From NCBI GenBank assembly GCA_905181875.1, contig CAJIZH010000002.1, positions 124,001-188,000 on the forward strand: 64,000 nt of DNA, in the 5' to 3' direction. This DNA is from Flavobacteriales bacterium UBA6770 (GTDB taxonomy: Bacteria; Bacteroidota; Bacteroidia; Flavobacteriales_G; Salibacteraceae). Both the position numbers and the translations under genes were made by a program. Below are positions 26,692-35,693 of this stretch, one piece after another. The notes under the pieces were generated by a model, which was not told the DNA's origin, ran no database searches, and was given only the letters and a program-made list of their open reading frames with translations. Position 1 is the stretch's first letter. The number at the start of each line of letters is the position of its first letter.

Positions 26692-28821
26692 ATGTCGAAT
26701 ACGTCTAAAGTCAATTTCATTCAACAAGCCTCGAAACTGAGCAATAAGTATATTAAAAATTGCGTTGATTTAATCGAAGATGGCGCAACTATTCCGTTTA
26801 TCGCTCGATACAGAAAAGACTCAACTGGCGGTATGGATGAAGTTGAAATTGAATCTGTTCATACTCAACTTTCAATTTGGAATAAATTGAAGGAACGCAA
26901 AAAAAATATTCTTAAAAACCTGGAGGAACAAAATGTCCTTACGGTTGAATTAAAAACGAAAATCGTCGAATGCTATAATCTTATTGCACTTGAAGATCTA
27001 TTTCTACCCTTCAAAAAGAAAACAAAAACTAAGGCTGCAATTGCTTTAGAAGCTGGATTAAAACCATTAGCCGTGGCAATAATGAAAGAAACCGATAATG
27101 ACCCTGTTCATTTTGCTAAAAAACTTATTTCTAACAAGTTCCCGACAGAACAAGCTGCAATACAAGGTGCAATAGATATTGCTGCTGATTGGATCAATAA
27201 TAACGAATGGATTAGAAATCGTTTGCGCAGGATATTCAATAGTAAGGCACTAATTTCCAGCAAACTCATCAAAGGAAAAGACATTGAAGCAGAAAAATTC
27301 AGTGATTTCTTTGACTATTCCGAAAGCTTAAATCGCATTAAACCCCATCGTTTTATGGCATTAAGGCGAGGTAAAAACTTAGGGGTTTTAGCTATAGGAA
27401 TAGTGCCTTTGAAGGCTGACGCAATTGATGCAATGCAGCATGCTCTGGTAAAGTCCAAAACTTTATATTCTACTCTTCTAAAAAAAGCGATTACTCAGGC
27501 TTATTCTAAACAATTAAAACCTGCTTTAGAAAGAGAAGTATTTAATCGTCTTTCTGAAACATCAGATCGTTCAGCGGTTACCATATTCAGAAAAAACTTG
27601 GAGCAAATTCTTATGACTGCTCCGCTTAGAAATAAGAAGATTTTAGCAATTGACCCAGGCTTTAAATCCGGGTGTAAACTGGTTTGTTTGGATGAAACTG
27701 GGGATCTACAACACAATGAAACTATTTACCCAAATGCACCACAATTGGATAGTAAAGCATTGAATAAAATAAACACTTTGGTTCGTTCTTATAAAATTGA
27801 CGCCATTGCAATTGGAAACGGCACAGCAAGCCGCGAAACCGAACAATTGATTCAAAAAATCAGATTCGATCGTGATATTCAGGTATTTGTGGTAAGTGAA
27901 GCAGGAGCTTCAGTTTATAGTGCTTCAAGAATTGCAAGAGCTGAATTTCCAAATTATGATGTCACCGTTAGGGGCTCCGTTTCCATTGGAAGGAGGCTAA
28001 TTGATCCCTTGTCTGAACTGGTGAAAATTGAACCGAAAGCATTGGGAGTTGGACAATATCAGCATGACATTCCCATGATTCAGTTAGAAAGTGGATTGAG
28101 CCGAAGCATTGAATATTGTGTGAATAAAGTAGGTGTCGATATTAATACGTCAAGCGCCCACTTGCTAACATATGTGAGTGGAATCGGTCCAAAAATGGCA
28201 GAATCAATTGTTTCATTTAGAAACGAACAATCCATCTTTCAATCCAAAAAAGATATACTTAAAGTCTCAGGATTAGGCAAAAAAGCTTTTGAGCAATGCG
28301 CGGGATTTATTAGAATTTCAAACTCAAAAAACCCTTTGGATAATTCTGCAATCCACCCTGAATCTTACGATGTGGTTAAATCAATTTCTAAAAAACTAAA
28401 TCTACCAATTAACGAATTGTTAGGCAATAAAGACATTCTTCAGACATTAAACGCAGAAGATTTTGTAACAGAAAAGACTGGAATAGAAACCATTTCTTTT
28501 ATTCTTATGGAACTTGAAAAACCAAACCGTGATCCACGAAAAACTGCAAAAATCTTTCAATTTAGGAAGGATCTAAAAACAATTCATGACTTAAAGGTTG
28601 GTGATATTGTGCCCGGTATTGTTTCCAACGTCACAGGATTTGGCGCCTTTGTGGATATAGGAATCAAGGAAAATGGATTACTTCATCTTTCAGAAATGGC
28701 CGATGAATATGTATCAGACCCACATGACATAGTGTCTATGAATCAAACCATAGAAGCTAAAGTGAAGAGTATAGATTTAGAAAGAAAACGAATTGCCCTT
28801 AGCTTAAAGGGAGTCTCTTAG
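26692..28821 (+). CDS. tex: Tex-family RNA-binding transcription accessory protein
   Basis: About 709 residues. Domains in order are: an N-terminal helical Tex domain (FIARYRKDSTGGMDEVEIE), a YqgF/RNase H-like domain (ILAIDPGFKSGCKL and AIGNGTASRETEQLI), helix-hairpin-helix motifs (LLTYVSGIGPKMAESIV; DILKVSGLGKKAFEQCAGF), and a C-terminal S1 RNA-binding domain (GDIVPGIVSNVTGFGAFVDI). It is a cytoplasmic nucleic-acid-binding protein linked to transcription. An ATG three codons upstream (26683) is an equally possible start. Its 3' end overlaps the convergent GIN-domain gene by 18 bp. Confidence 0.94.
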   Translation: MSNTSKVNFIQQASKLSNKYIKNCVDLIEDGATIPFIARYRKDSTGGMDEVEIESVHTQLSIWNKLKERKKNILKNLEEQNVLTVELKTKIVECYNLIALEDLFLPFKKKTKTKAAIALEAGLKPLAVAIMKETDNDPVHFAKKLISNKFPTEQAAIQGAIDIAADWINNNEWIRNRLRRIFNSKALISSKLIKGKDIEAEKFSDFFDYSESLNRIKPHRFMALRRGKNLGVLAIGIVPLKADAIDAMQHALVKSKTLYSTLLKKAITQAYSKQLKPALEREVFNRLSETSDRSAVTIFRKNLEQILMTAPLRNKKILAIDPGFKSGCKLVCLDETGDLQHNETIYPNAPQLDSKALNKINTLVRSYKIDAIAIGNGTASRETEQLIQKIRFDRDIQVFVVSEAGASVYSASRIARAEFPNYDVTVRGSVSIGRRLIDPLSELVKIEPKALGVGQYQHDIPMIQLESGLSRSIEYCVNKVGVDINTSSAHLLTYVSGIGPKMAESIVSFRNEQSIFQSKKDILKVSGLGKKAFEQCAGFIRISNSKNPLDNSAIHPESYDVVKSISKKLNLPINELLGNKDILQTLNAEDFVTEKTGIETISFILMELEKPNRDPRKTAKIFQFRKDLKTIHDLKVGDIVPGIVSNVTGFGAFVDIGIKENGLLHLSEMADEYVSDPHDIVSMNQTIEAKVKSIDLERKRIALSLKGVS

Positions 28822-29547
28822 GTCAACAAGCGCACCTCCAGTAACTCTATCTGTTATACTAAGAGCATCTTCCCCGTCAAACTCTATCGTACCTTGAGAC
28901 ATATTTACATCTAACAAGCCCGTTGCATATGTTTTAAATGAGCTTGAAGCATCCATTTTCACATAAGTCGTATCGGTTATTAAATACTGAGCATTGTAGG
29001 TTGATGATGAGTTAAAATTCGCTGTGTGAATCTGGGCATATCCTTGGGTTGTAATATTAGCAGCACCATTTAAATCAACTTGTAATTCATCTACATAAAA
29101 GAATGCATCTAATGAAGCAGATTCATTGAACACCAAGTGGAAATTATCTCCATAAATAGCTTTTGAAGTGAAAATTTTAGAAGGTGAATTAATGACTAAC
29201 TTCTCTAGCGAGTTGACAAATAAATGGAATTGAATTTCTTTATGCTCCCTAAAACATCCATCAAAACCTACTGTAATTGAGCCATTAACATCAATTACTT
29301 CAATTTGTTCAGCGACATTTTCTTGCGCTAAAACCATTACTTCACTGCGAGAACGGTTACTATCGAAGTGAATATAAAGTTCAGCAGGAATATCTAGAGT
29401 AAAAGTGTGATAGTTCTCAAACGATCTCCGATCTTCAAATACATCACCTGTCCCTTTTTCGCAATCTTGCCACGGCCACTTTTTGCAACCAGAACAAGTT
29501 ACAATAAATGCTAAAAGAAAAAAATATGATAACTTAATTGAGTTCAC
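28804..29547 (-). CDS. GIN-domain (DUF2807-type) lipoprotein
   Basis: 247 residues with a lipoprotein-type signal (LAFIVTCSGC). The rest is a repetitive beta-helix-like domain typical of the head-GIN/DUF2807 family: the start ENYHTFTLDIPAELYIHFD, then KLVINSPSKI, LVFNESASLDAFF, LDLNGAANIT-like turns, and strands rich in Ser/Asp. These proteins are cell-envelope anchored with unknown ligands. The gene overlaps the 3' end of tex by 18 bp on the other strand. Confidence 0.83.
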   Translation of the reverse strand: MNSIKLSYFFLLAFIVTCSGCKKWPWQDCEKGTGDVFEDRRSFENYHTFTLDIPAELYIHFDSNRSRSEVMVLAQENVAEQIEVIDVNGSITVGFDGCFREHKEIQFHLFVNSLEKLVINSPSKIFTSKAIYGDNFHLVFNESASLDAFFYVDELQVDLNGAANITTQGYAQIHTANFNSSSTYNAQYLITDTTYVKMDASSSFKTYATGLLDVNMSQGTIEFDGEDALSITDRVTGGALVDLRDSL

Positions 29548-29563
29548 AGCCGTAATATTGATG

Positions 29564-29571
29564 CAAATATA
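29564..29571 (-). promoter_or_regulatory. Candidate -7 promoter element of the GIN-domain gene
   Basis: On the minus strand this reads TATATTTG (TAnnTTTG), 17 bp upstream of the ATG at 29547. Confidence 0.45.
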
Positions 29572-29626
29572 TCCCTTTTATTAGGGGTTTTTTATTCTCC
29601 ATGAACGCAAAAAAAGTAAACTAGTT

Positions 29627-30331
29627 ATGACGAGCGACGATAAGATTAAGAAGGCATTCAAAGACAAAAACTGGAATGAAATAAAAACCAATGATTCTTG
29701 GCAGATTTTTAAAATTATGTCAGAATTTGTGATTGGATTTGAAAAGCTTTCTAAAATAGGACCCTGTGTTTCTATTTTCGGTTCAGCTCGTACAGACGAA
29801 AATCATCCCCACTACCTCCTAACAGAAGAAATCGCATATAAACTCACTCTTTCAGGTTTTGGCGTAATTAGCGGTGGCGGACCCGGAATTATGGAAGCAG
29901 CGAATAAAGGTGCACAAAAAGGTGGAGGAAGATCAGTAGGTCTGAATATTGAATTACCCTTTGAACAGACTGAAAACCCTTACATTGACAAGGATAAACT
30001 GATCAACTTCGATTATTTCTTTGTTAGAAAACTTATGTTCATTAAGTACGCTCAAGGTTTTATTGTAATGCCTGGAGGCTTTGGAACATTGGATGAACTT
30101 TTTGAAGCATTAACCCTAATACAAACTCAAAAAATCGCCAAATTCCCAATCATTCTAGTTGGTAAAAAATACTGGAGCGGATTAACAGACTGGATTAAAA
30201 CTGCCATGTTGGAAGAAAAAAATATCAATAAAGCAGATCTCGATTTATTCAGCGTTGTAGATACATCCGATGAAGTGATTGAGGAAATTGAAGCTTTTTA
30301 TACAAAATATCTTCTAAAACCGAATTTCTAG
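29627..30331 (+). CDS. LOG-family (TIGR00730) Rossmann-fold protein
   Basis: 234 residues. The family signatures GGGPGIMEAANKGA and PGGFGTLDELFEALTLIQ are intact. Members act as nucleoside 5'-monophosphate phosphoribohydrolases (the LOG reaction that frees cytokinin-type bases) or related nucleotide hydrolases; the bacterial substrate is often unknown. An N-terminal extension of about 45 residues (KAFKDKNWNEIKTNDSWQ) is typical of the longer group. It is a single gene in the divergent space from the GIN gene. Confidence 0.92.
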   Translation: MTSDDKIKKAFKDKNWNEIKTNDSWQIFKIMSEFVIGFEKLSKIGPCVSIFGSARTDENHPHYLLTEEIAYKLTLSGFGVISGGGPGIMEAANKGAQKGGGRSVGLNIELPFEQTENPYIDKDKLINFDYFFVRKLMFIKYAQGFIVMPGGFGTLDELFEALTLIQTQKIAKFPIILVGKKYWSGLTDWIKTAMLEEKNINKADLDLFSVVDTSDEVIEEIEAFYTKYLLKPNF

Positions 30332-30563
30332 AATAATCATAGTAATCAACACCCCTATCTTTATAAGTAGGGTCATTCATGATCTATTTAAAAAACAGAA
30401 GAAGTTAATTATAAGTATCTGAAAAACAGTAGTATAATTAAATTAAAACGTCATCTAACCTTACCTTGTACACAGCTTCGTGTTTAGAAGTGCAGAGTAT
30501 ATCTTACCATGTCCGTATACCTTAAAAATAGATTTGTAGAAATAGCCCCTAAACTAAAGATCT

Positions 30564-32260
30564 ATGCTTCGCACGCTCATTGCATTCCTACATATAATTT
30601 CGTTTTCATTCATATTTACGACTGATGTAAGCGAATTAAAAAAAGAAGATTTTAAAGCAGAGATAAACACGCCAAAAATTATAGAAAAAGGTTCAGAAGG
30701 AATTGTAGAAATCAAATTCACTACAGGAAATGTAAAAGGTTTCGCAAAACTGACGGATAACTTTCCGCCAGGAGTAATTGCTGAAGCAGTCGATATGGGG
30801 GATGCTACATTCACCTTCAATAATGGGGTCTTGAAAATTATTTGGCTCAACTTTCCCACAGACAGAGAGTTCTCGGTTAAATATAAAGTCAAAGTAGACC
30901 AATCAGCTGCAAACGACTTCGATATTGGAGGTAAATTCTCTTACTTGGAGAATAATGAAAAAATAAGTTATTCTATCTTTAAAAAAGCCATTGCAACTGG
31001 AGTAGAAACCTTAGCATCAAAAACTAAAACCGAAATAAAAGAAGAGGAAGTCTCTTCTTTTATTGAAGTAATTAGAACCGTTGAAGCACTTGGTAATGAC
31101 AAATACCAGGTTACTCTAGATATAACAAAACGAGGAATTGACGGATTTTGCAAAATTCAAGAATTCACTTCGTTTGGAGGCATAATGAGTGAAGTTGAGA
31201 TCAAAGGGGCTATCTTCAGCTTCATCAAGAATAAAGGAAAGTTTGTTTGGATGTCATTACCAATAGAAAAAAACTTCAAAGTTTCTTACAACTTAGACCT
31301 CAGTTCAGCTAAAGACAAAAACGTTACAGTTTTAAAAGGAGATTTTTCCTTTCTAGAGGGAAACGTTACCAAAAAAGTGGAGATAAATAATGAATCCCAT
31401 GATTCGATGTCAGTTTCCTATTCAAAACCTCCTATCGATAATTCAAGCTCTTCTCAAGACGAAAATGTCGAAGAAAAAAATACCAAAGAGCCCGAAACCA
31501 TGGTAAGTGATGAAACTGAACCTTCTGCACCAATAGACACATCTGCGATAAGTCCAACGATCCCCATTGTTGAAGATGACTTAGAAATAACAACCATAAA
31601 CGAGGAAGAAGAAATAAACACCTCTCAAGAGTCGTTGATTACTCCTAATGAAGAAATGGAAAACAAAGAGACGATAACCGATGAGACGTTAGCTGCAGCT
31701 AACAATGATAAACCTGAAAACGATAATACCGAAGCACCCATTGATATTACTTCTGATTCTATTGAAGAAGAGGTTATAGTAGAAGTTGAAATTCTTGATG
31801 AGACGCCTCTACTTGAAAATATAGAACTTGAGAAAGTGGCAGCAAACGATGAAAACGAAATTGCTAAGGATTTTGGAGCAGTTAGAGAGGAAGAAGTTGT
31901 TCCGTTAAAGAAAAAAAACCGATAGAAAAAAAAACCGGACCAGTTCTAGAAAATAATTTTGGAGTTAGAAAAAGATTAAACTATCGCGTGCAGATAGCTG
32001 CTGGAAAAAATGTAGTAGACAAAGCATACTTTGAAAAACGACATAATTGGACAAGTGACTTCGTAATCGAAAATCACAATGGCTGGGTTAAATATACAAC
32101 CGGTTCTTACCAAGTATACAGAATTGCCCGTGATAATAGAGAATCTGTTAATGGCGGTGAGCATAAGTTTAATGGTCCTTTTGTAACGGCGTACAATGAA
32201 GGTATCAGAATTACGGTTCAAGAGGCGCTAATGATTAGTAAACAGAAATGGTTTAAGTAG
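30564..32260 (+). pseudogene. Envelope protein with tandem domains, acidic linker and SPOR-like C terminus; frame broken at A8
   Basis: A signal peptide is followed by two tandem copies of a domain of about 115 residues (30660-30990 and 31060-31400; shared pattern GF-x-K, then DATFTF/GAIFSF, then W-x-x-L/F-P) and an acidic, Glu-rich linker of about 150 residues. The frame stops at 31925 after a run of eight A (31911-31918). In the other frame the protein continues from 31922 (IEKKTGPVLENNFGVRK) to a SPOR-like domain (LNYRVQIAAGKNVVDKAYF to RITVQEALMIS) ending at 32260. The indel may be a sequencing error, a mutation, or a slippage site that makes two products. The C-terminal domain resembles that of the next gene. 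Confidence 0.72.
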
Positions 32261-32322
32261 CAAAAAATCAACTGCAACAATCATTATTTATTTACTTTAG
32301 GCCAATTATTGTGATAAGTCAA

Positions 32323-34368
32323 ATGAAGTCAATCCTAACAGGAGTATTTATTGTAGTGTTTTCGGCGATTTCGGTTGCCCAAACTGACACCAGTTCCACT
32401 GAAGAATTTGTTCCTGAGTCTGCAGAGACAACTGAATCCATTAGCGGTTTCAGACCGATAGTTTCGTTATCTGGAGGATGGCTTACTTTTTTTGGTGACG
32501 TTTCTAACAAGCAAAAAGCAAACGGAATATTACTTTCAAATCTTGCAGTTGATTTGAGCGTTTCTTTTCCATTAAAAAGTAGTTTTTACTTAACCTTCAG
32601 AAGCATTCTGGGAAAAGTTTCTGCAAATGAAAGAAGTGCTAGTAGAAATTTAAATTTCAGCAGTAGAATTCAAACTTTTGGAATTGAAACAAGTTACAAT
32701 TTCAATCACTTCTTAAATGAGAAAAGAGCAATTGACCCCTATCTATCTATAGGTTTTGACGCATTGGTTTTTAATTCAAAAACAGACCTATTCGATGCCA
32801 ATGGAAATCAATATCACTACTGGACTTCTGGAGACATTATGGATAGGGCTGAAACTCCTGAGAATCTAGCTTCTGCAAACAAACTGCAGAGAGATTACGA
32901 TTACGAAACTGACTTAAGAAAAAGTGGAGTTACTGGAGCTCCTGAATTCGATAAATTCTCTTTTGTTATTCCATTTGGTGCAGGTGTTAATATGCGATTA
33001 AGTCACAAATTCCATGTCCATATAGGAGCAACATACAATGTATTACTCACTGACAGAGTTGATGGAGTTACTGCCGATGGGGTTGCTGATTATAAAGGTC
33101 CAGGTAAATTAGATGGTTTTTTATTTAGTCACATTGGATTAAGCTATGATCTCTCAAATCATGGTACTTCCAATTCAGAAGAAGGTGGAATTAGCGATGA
33201 AGAATTGGCAGATTTAGCAACAGGAGATAAAGATTTGGATGGTGTAAATAATTTAGCCGATGAGTGTTCCGAAACTCCTGCAGGAGTTGAAGTTGACGAA
33301 AAGGGTTGTCCTTTTGATGAAGACAAGGATGGTGTTCCAGATTACATAGATCTTGAGTTAGGGACTGATTCTACTTTGATTGTTGATACTAATGGTGTTG
33401 GTATGACCCAAGAGCAAATCCAAATGATTGCCTTAAGGTTCCTTGATGAATCTGGAGCGCTAACTGCTATCGAAGACACTATATATACAAACGAGCTACC
33501 TAGTAAAACTGAACGTATAACCAAGAAAAAATATAGCGTTCAAGTAGCTAGTGACTCTTTATCTGCAGAACAGGCAGTAGACTTGCTAAGTAATGAAAAA
33601 CTTAAAAGCGTTAAAGATGGCGATAACTCAACTGTATTAGTTGGTGAATTCGATGAAATAAGTGAAGCACTTGCAAAAAATAAAGAACTTAGAGAAAAAG
33701 GGATTTCAACACGTGCCATTGTTGAAGAAACTGTCACCGGAAAGATTATAATAGCAGATACACGTGGTGAAATTGTTGGCGCTACTATCGGAAAAACTGC
33801 TCCTCCAGGTACTCAATTTAGAATTCAAGTTGGTGCATTTAAAAAGCCAATTAAAAAAAGCGTATTTAGTAATTTAAATATAATTGGAATAAAAAGTAGC
33901 GATGGTTTTACAAGATATTACATCTCTGAAGGTTACTCATCATATGATGCAGCAGCAGCCGCTAAGGTTGCATTGAAAGGACAAGGTATTGGAAATTCAT
34001 TAATTAAAGCATTTAGTGAAGGAGAACAAGTTTCATTATCAAGTGCAGGCGCCACATTTGACGCTACTAATACTACTCCTGCTTCGCCAAAAGATAAGAG
34101 TAAGGTCAGTTTTAAAGTTCAGTTGGGAGCTTATGCAAACGCAATACCAATGTCAGAGTTCAACAAATTTGTAAAACTTGGAAAAATTGCTATTGAAAAA
34201 GGATCAGATGGGAAGACTAGATACTTCGTTGGTTCATTCTCAAGCTATAACAAGGCAAGTTCTTATATTAACGAATTAGGTGACTTCAATATAAATGAAG
34301 CATTTGTTGTTGGAGAATACAACGGTAAAACTATCTCCGCTAAAGAAGCAATGGACATTGTAGAATAA
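32323..34368 (+). CDS. Outer-membrane beta-barrel protein with TSP3 repeats and SPOR-like domains
   Basis: 681 residues from the ATG at 32323 (a GTG four codons upstream is less likely). A signal peptide (ISVAQ) is followed by an eight-strand-like barrel (residues 40-285), then calcium-type thrombospondin-3 motifs (DKDLDGVNNLADEC; DEDKDGVPDYIDLE), then three SPOR-like repeats: KKYSVQVASDS, FRIQVGAFKKP and FKVQLGAYANA. The last ends FVVGEYNGKTISAKEAMDIV, closely like the end of the gene before it. SPOR domains bind denuded peptidoglycan glycan strands, so this could link the outer membrane to the wall, as OmpA does; that role is inference. Confidence 0.85.
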   Translation: MKSILTGVFIVVFSAISVAQTDTSSTEEFVPESAETTESISGFRPIVSLSGGWLTFFGDVSNKQKANGILLSNLAVDLSVSFPLKSSFYLTFRSILGKVSANERSASRNLNFSSRIQTFGIETSYNFNHFLNEKRAIDPYLSIGFDALVFNSKTDLFDANGNQYHYWTSGDIMDRAETPENLASANKLQRDYDYETDLRKSGVTGAPEFDKFSFVIPFGAGVNMRLSHKFHVHIGATYNVLLTDRVDGVTADGVADYKGPGKLDGFLFSHIGLSYDLSNHGTSNSEEGGISDEELADLATGDKDLDGVNNLADECSETPAGVEVDEKGCPFDEDKDGVPDYIDLELGTDSTLIVDTNGVGMTQEQIQMIALRFLDESGALTAIEDTIYTNELPSKTERITKKKYSVQVASDSLSAEQAVDLLSNEKLKSVKDGDNSTVLVGEFDEISEALAKNKELREKGISTRAIVEETVTGKIIIADTRGEIVGATIGKTAPPGTQFRIQVGAFKKPIKKSVFSNLNIIGIKSSDGFTRYYISEGYSSYDAAAAAKVALKGQGIGNSLIKAFSEGEQVSLSSAGATFDATNTTPASPKDKSKVSFKVQLGAYANAIPMSEFNKFVKLGKIAIEKGSDGKTRYFVGSFSSYNKASSYINELGDFNINEAFVVGEYNGKTISAKEAMDIVE

Positions 34369-34390
34369 AATAGAAGGGCATCGTTTACCG

Positions 34391-34398
34391 TAAATTTG
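34391..34398 (+). promoter_or_regulatory. Candidate -7 promoter element
   Basis: TAAATTTG matches TAnnTTTG 17 bp before the ATG at 34416. Confidence 0.45.
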
Positions 34399-34415
34399 AG
34401 TGCTATAGATTGCTT

Positions 34416-35177
34416 ATGAAGGCATACATTCAACTTTTTATATTTTTAATCCTTTCCATTTTATCGGTAAGTGCTTACTCGCAATCCAAATTACTGATTG
34501 GAGAAGTAATCTCAAAGAAGGATAGTACTAAGCTATTTGGTGTTCACGTTGTAAACATCAGCTCGAACAAAGCAACCAACTCCATATCTGATGGTTCTTT
34601 TTCTATGCCTTATCAAAATGGCGATACTATTATCTTGACTTCGATAGGTTATAAAAATCATAAACTGTTTACCGGAATGTTTTGGATAGCGAGTGATCAA
34701 TCAATAATAATTTATATGTCTCCTCAAGTATATGATTTGCCCAGTTTTGATGTCAATCAATACAACACTAAAGAAGAATTTAAAGAGGATTTTATAAATC
34801 AAACCCCTGTTAAACCAATTAATCCTGAGCTGTTTGAATACAAAAAGCCAAGTAAATTAGAAGATGTAGACACTGACCTAAATGCACATATTCCACTAAA
34901 TAGTCCTATTTCATTTCTGTACAATAAATTTGGAAAGGAAGCCAGACAAGCAAAAAAATTAGCGGAAGCTCAAAAAGAAACTGAAGAAGAAAAAATAATT
35001 AAAGAAAAATACAATCCCCAAGTAGTGCGAAAAATTTTAGAATTTGAAACCAAACAAGAGGCACAGCGGTTTATGGAAGAGTGTCCGTTAGAAATAGAGT
35101 TTATTCTTAAAGCCAAAGAATACGACATTGTAAAAGCAATTTTGGATTGTGAGAAAAGGAAATCTGGTGCTGAATAA
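34416..35177 (+). CDS. Carboxypeptidase-regulatory-like domain protein
   Basis: 253 residues. A signal peptide (SVSAYSQ) is followed by a CarboxypepD_reg-like beta-sandwich (residues 25-105: GEVISKKDSTKLFGVHVV, then DGSFSMPYQNGDTIILTSIGY), the domain that also begins TonB-dependent receptors. The remainder is charged and helical (EARQAKKLAEAQKETEEEK). It lacks any receptor barrel, so it is a stand-alone family member. Relatives are found near envelope assembly genes in Bacteroidota. Function unknown. I started it at ATG 34416 rather than the TTG two codons upstream. Confidence 0.82.
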   Translation: MKAYIQLFIFLILSILSVSAYSQSKLLIGEVISKKDSTKLFGVHVVNISSNKATNSISDGSFSMPYQNGDTIILTSIGYKNHKLFTGMFWIASDQSIIIYMSPQVYDLPSFDVNQYNTKEEFKEDFINQTPVKPINPELFEYKKPSKLEDVDTDLNAHIPLNSPISFLYNKFGKEARQAKKLAEAQKETEEEKIIKEKYNPQVVRKILEFETKQEAQRFMEECPLEIEFILKAKEYDIVKAILDCEKRKSGAE

Positions 35178-35188
35178 TTAGCTGTCTT

Positions 35189-35202
35189 CTGAGATATCTC
35201 AG
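35189..35202. promoter_or_regulatory. Perfect 14-bp palindrome upstream of the RiPP precursor
   Basis: CTGAGATATCTCAG is a perfect palindrome 62 bp upstream of the precursor ATG at 35265. It has no T-tract, so it looks more like a protein-binding site than a terminator. No regulator gene sits nearby. Confidence 0.45.
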
Positions 35203-35264
35203 TATTTACTGTTCTTAAGCCTTACAAGTAGAGTATATTAGTTGAGTCTTTAAAACTTATAACT

Positions 35265-35627
35265 ATGAAAATTGTAAAAATCGTTGCCGCTGCAACTGGA
35301 ACTCTAGCTCTCGGAGCTGTCTCAAACAATGCTAATGCTGCAGACTTATTTACTGTTGATCATTTAGGGTCAGGATCTGAAGTACGTTCAAATATAATTG
35401 AACTTAATTCTGACTTTATCGCTGATAATAGAATGGTTAGCAACTTGAATATTGAACTAAAGTGCGGTGAAGGAAAATGTGGAGAAGGAAAGTGTGGAGA
35501 AGGAAAATCTGGTGATGAAAAAGATGGCGATGAAAAAGAAGACGCTGTAAAATCAGAAACTAAAGAAGATACTAAAGAAGAAACTGAAAAAGACGATAAG
35601 TCTAAAGAAGGAAAATGTGGTAACTAG
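35265..35627 (+). CDS. RiPP precursor with EGKCG motifs (bufferin/oxazolin-like)
   Basis: 120 residues: a signal peptide (cleavage near NNANA-AD, residue 25-26), a middle segment of about 40 residues, then a repeat block: Cys67 in LKCG, EGKCG at 69-73 and 74-78, EGKSG at 79-83, then an acidic Lys/Glu/Asp linker and a final EGKCG at 115-119. In known MNIO systems (HvfA of Haemophilus, bufferins) the cysteine of EGKCG is converted to an oxazolone/thioamide or a thiooxazole and binds copper. A DUF692 enzyme and a DUF2063 partner follow, so the same fate is likely here. The signal peptide implies export after modification. Copper as ligand is inference. Confidence 0.8.
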   Translation: MKIVKIVAAATGTLALGAVSNNANAADLFTVDHLGSGSEVRSNIIELNSDFIADNRMVSNLNIELKCGEGKCGEGKCGEGKSGDEKDGDEKEDAVKSETKEDTKEETEKDDKSKEGKCGN

Positions 35628-35651
35628 AATTACCATTCAATTAATATTTAG

Positions 35652-35680
35652 ATGCCCAAACAGTAGTTTGGGCATTTTTT
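35652..35680 (+). terminator. Terminator/attenuator between RiPP precursor and MNIO enzyme
   Basis: A perfect 10-bp stem (ATGCCCAAAC with GTTTGGGCAT), a 4-base loop and a T6 tract lie 24 bp after the precursor stop and 13 bp before the enzyme ATG. With no room for another promoter, read-through must supply the downstream genes, giving much precursor and little enzyme. Confidence 0.85.
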
Positions 35681-35693
35681 ATTTCTATCTCAA

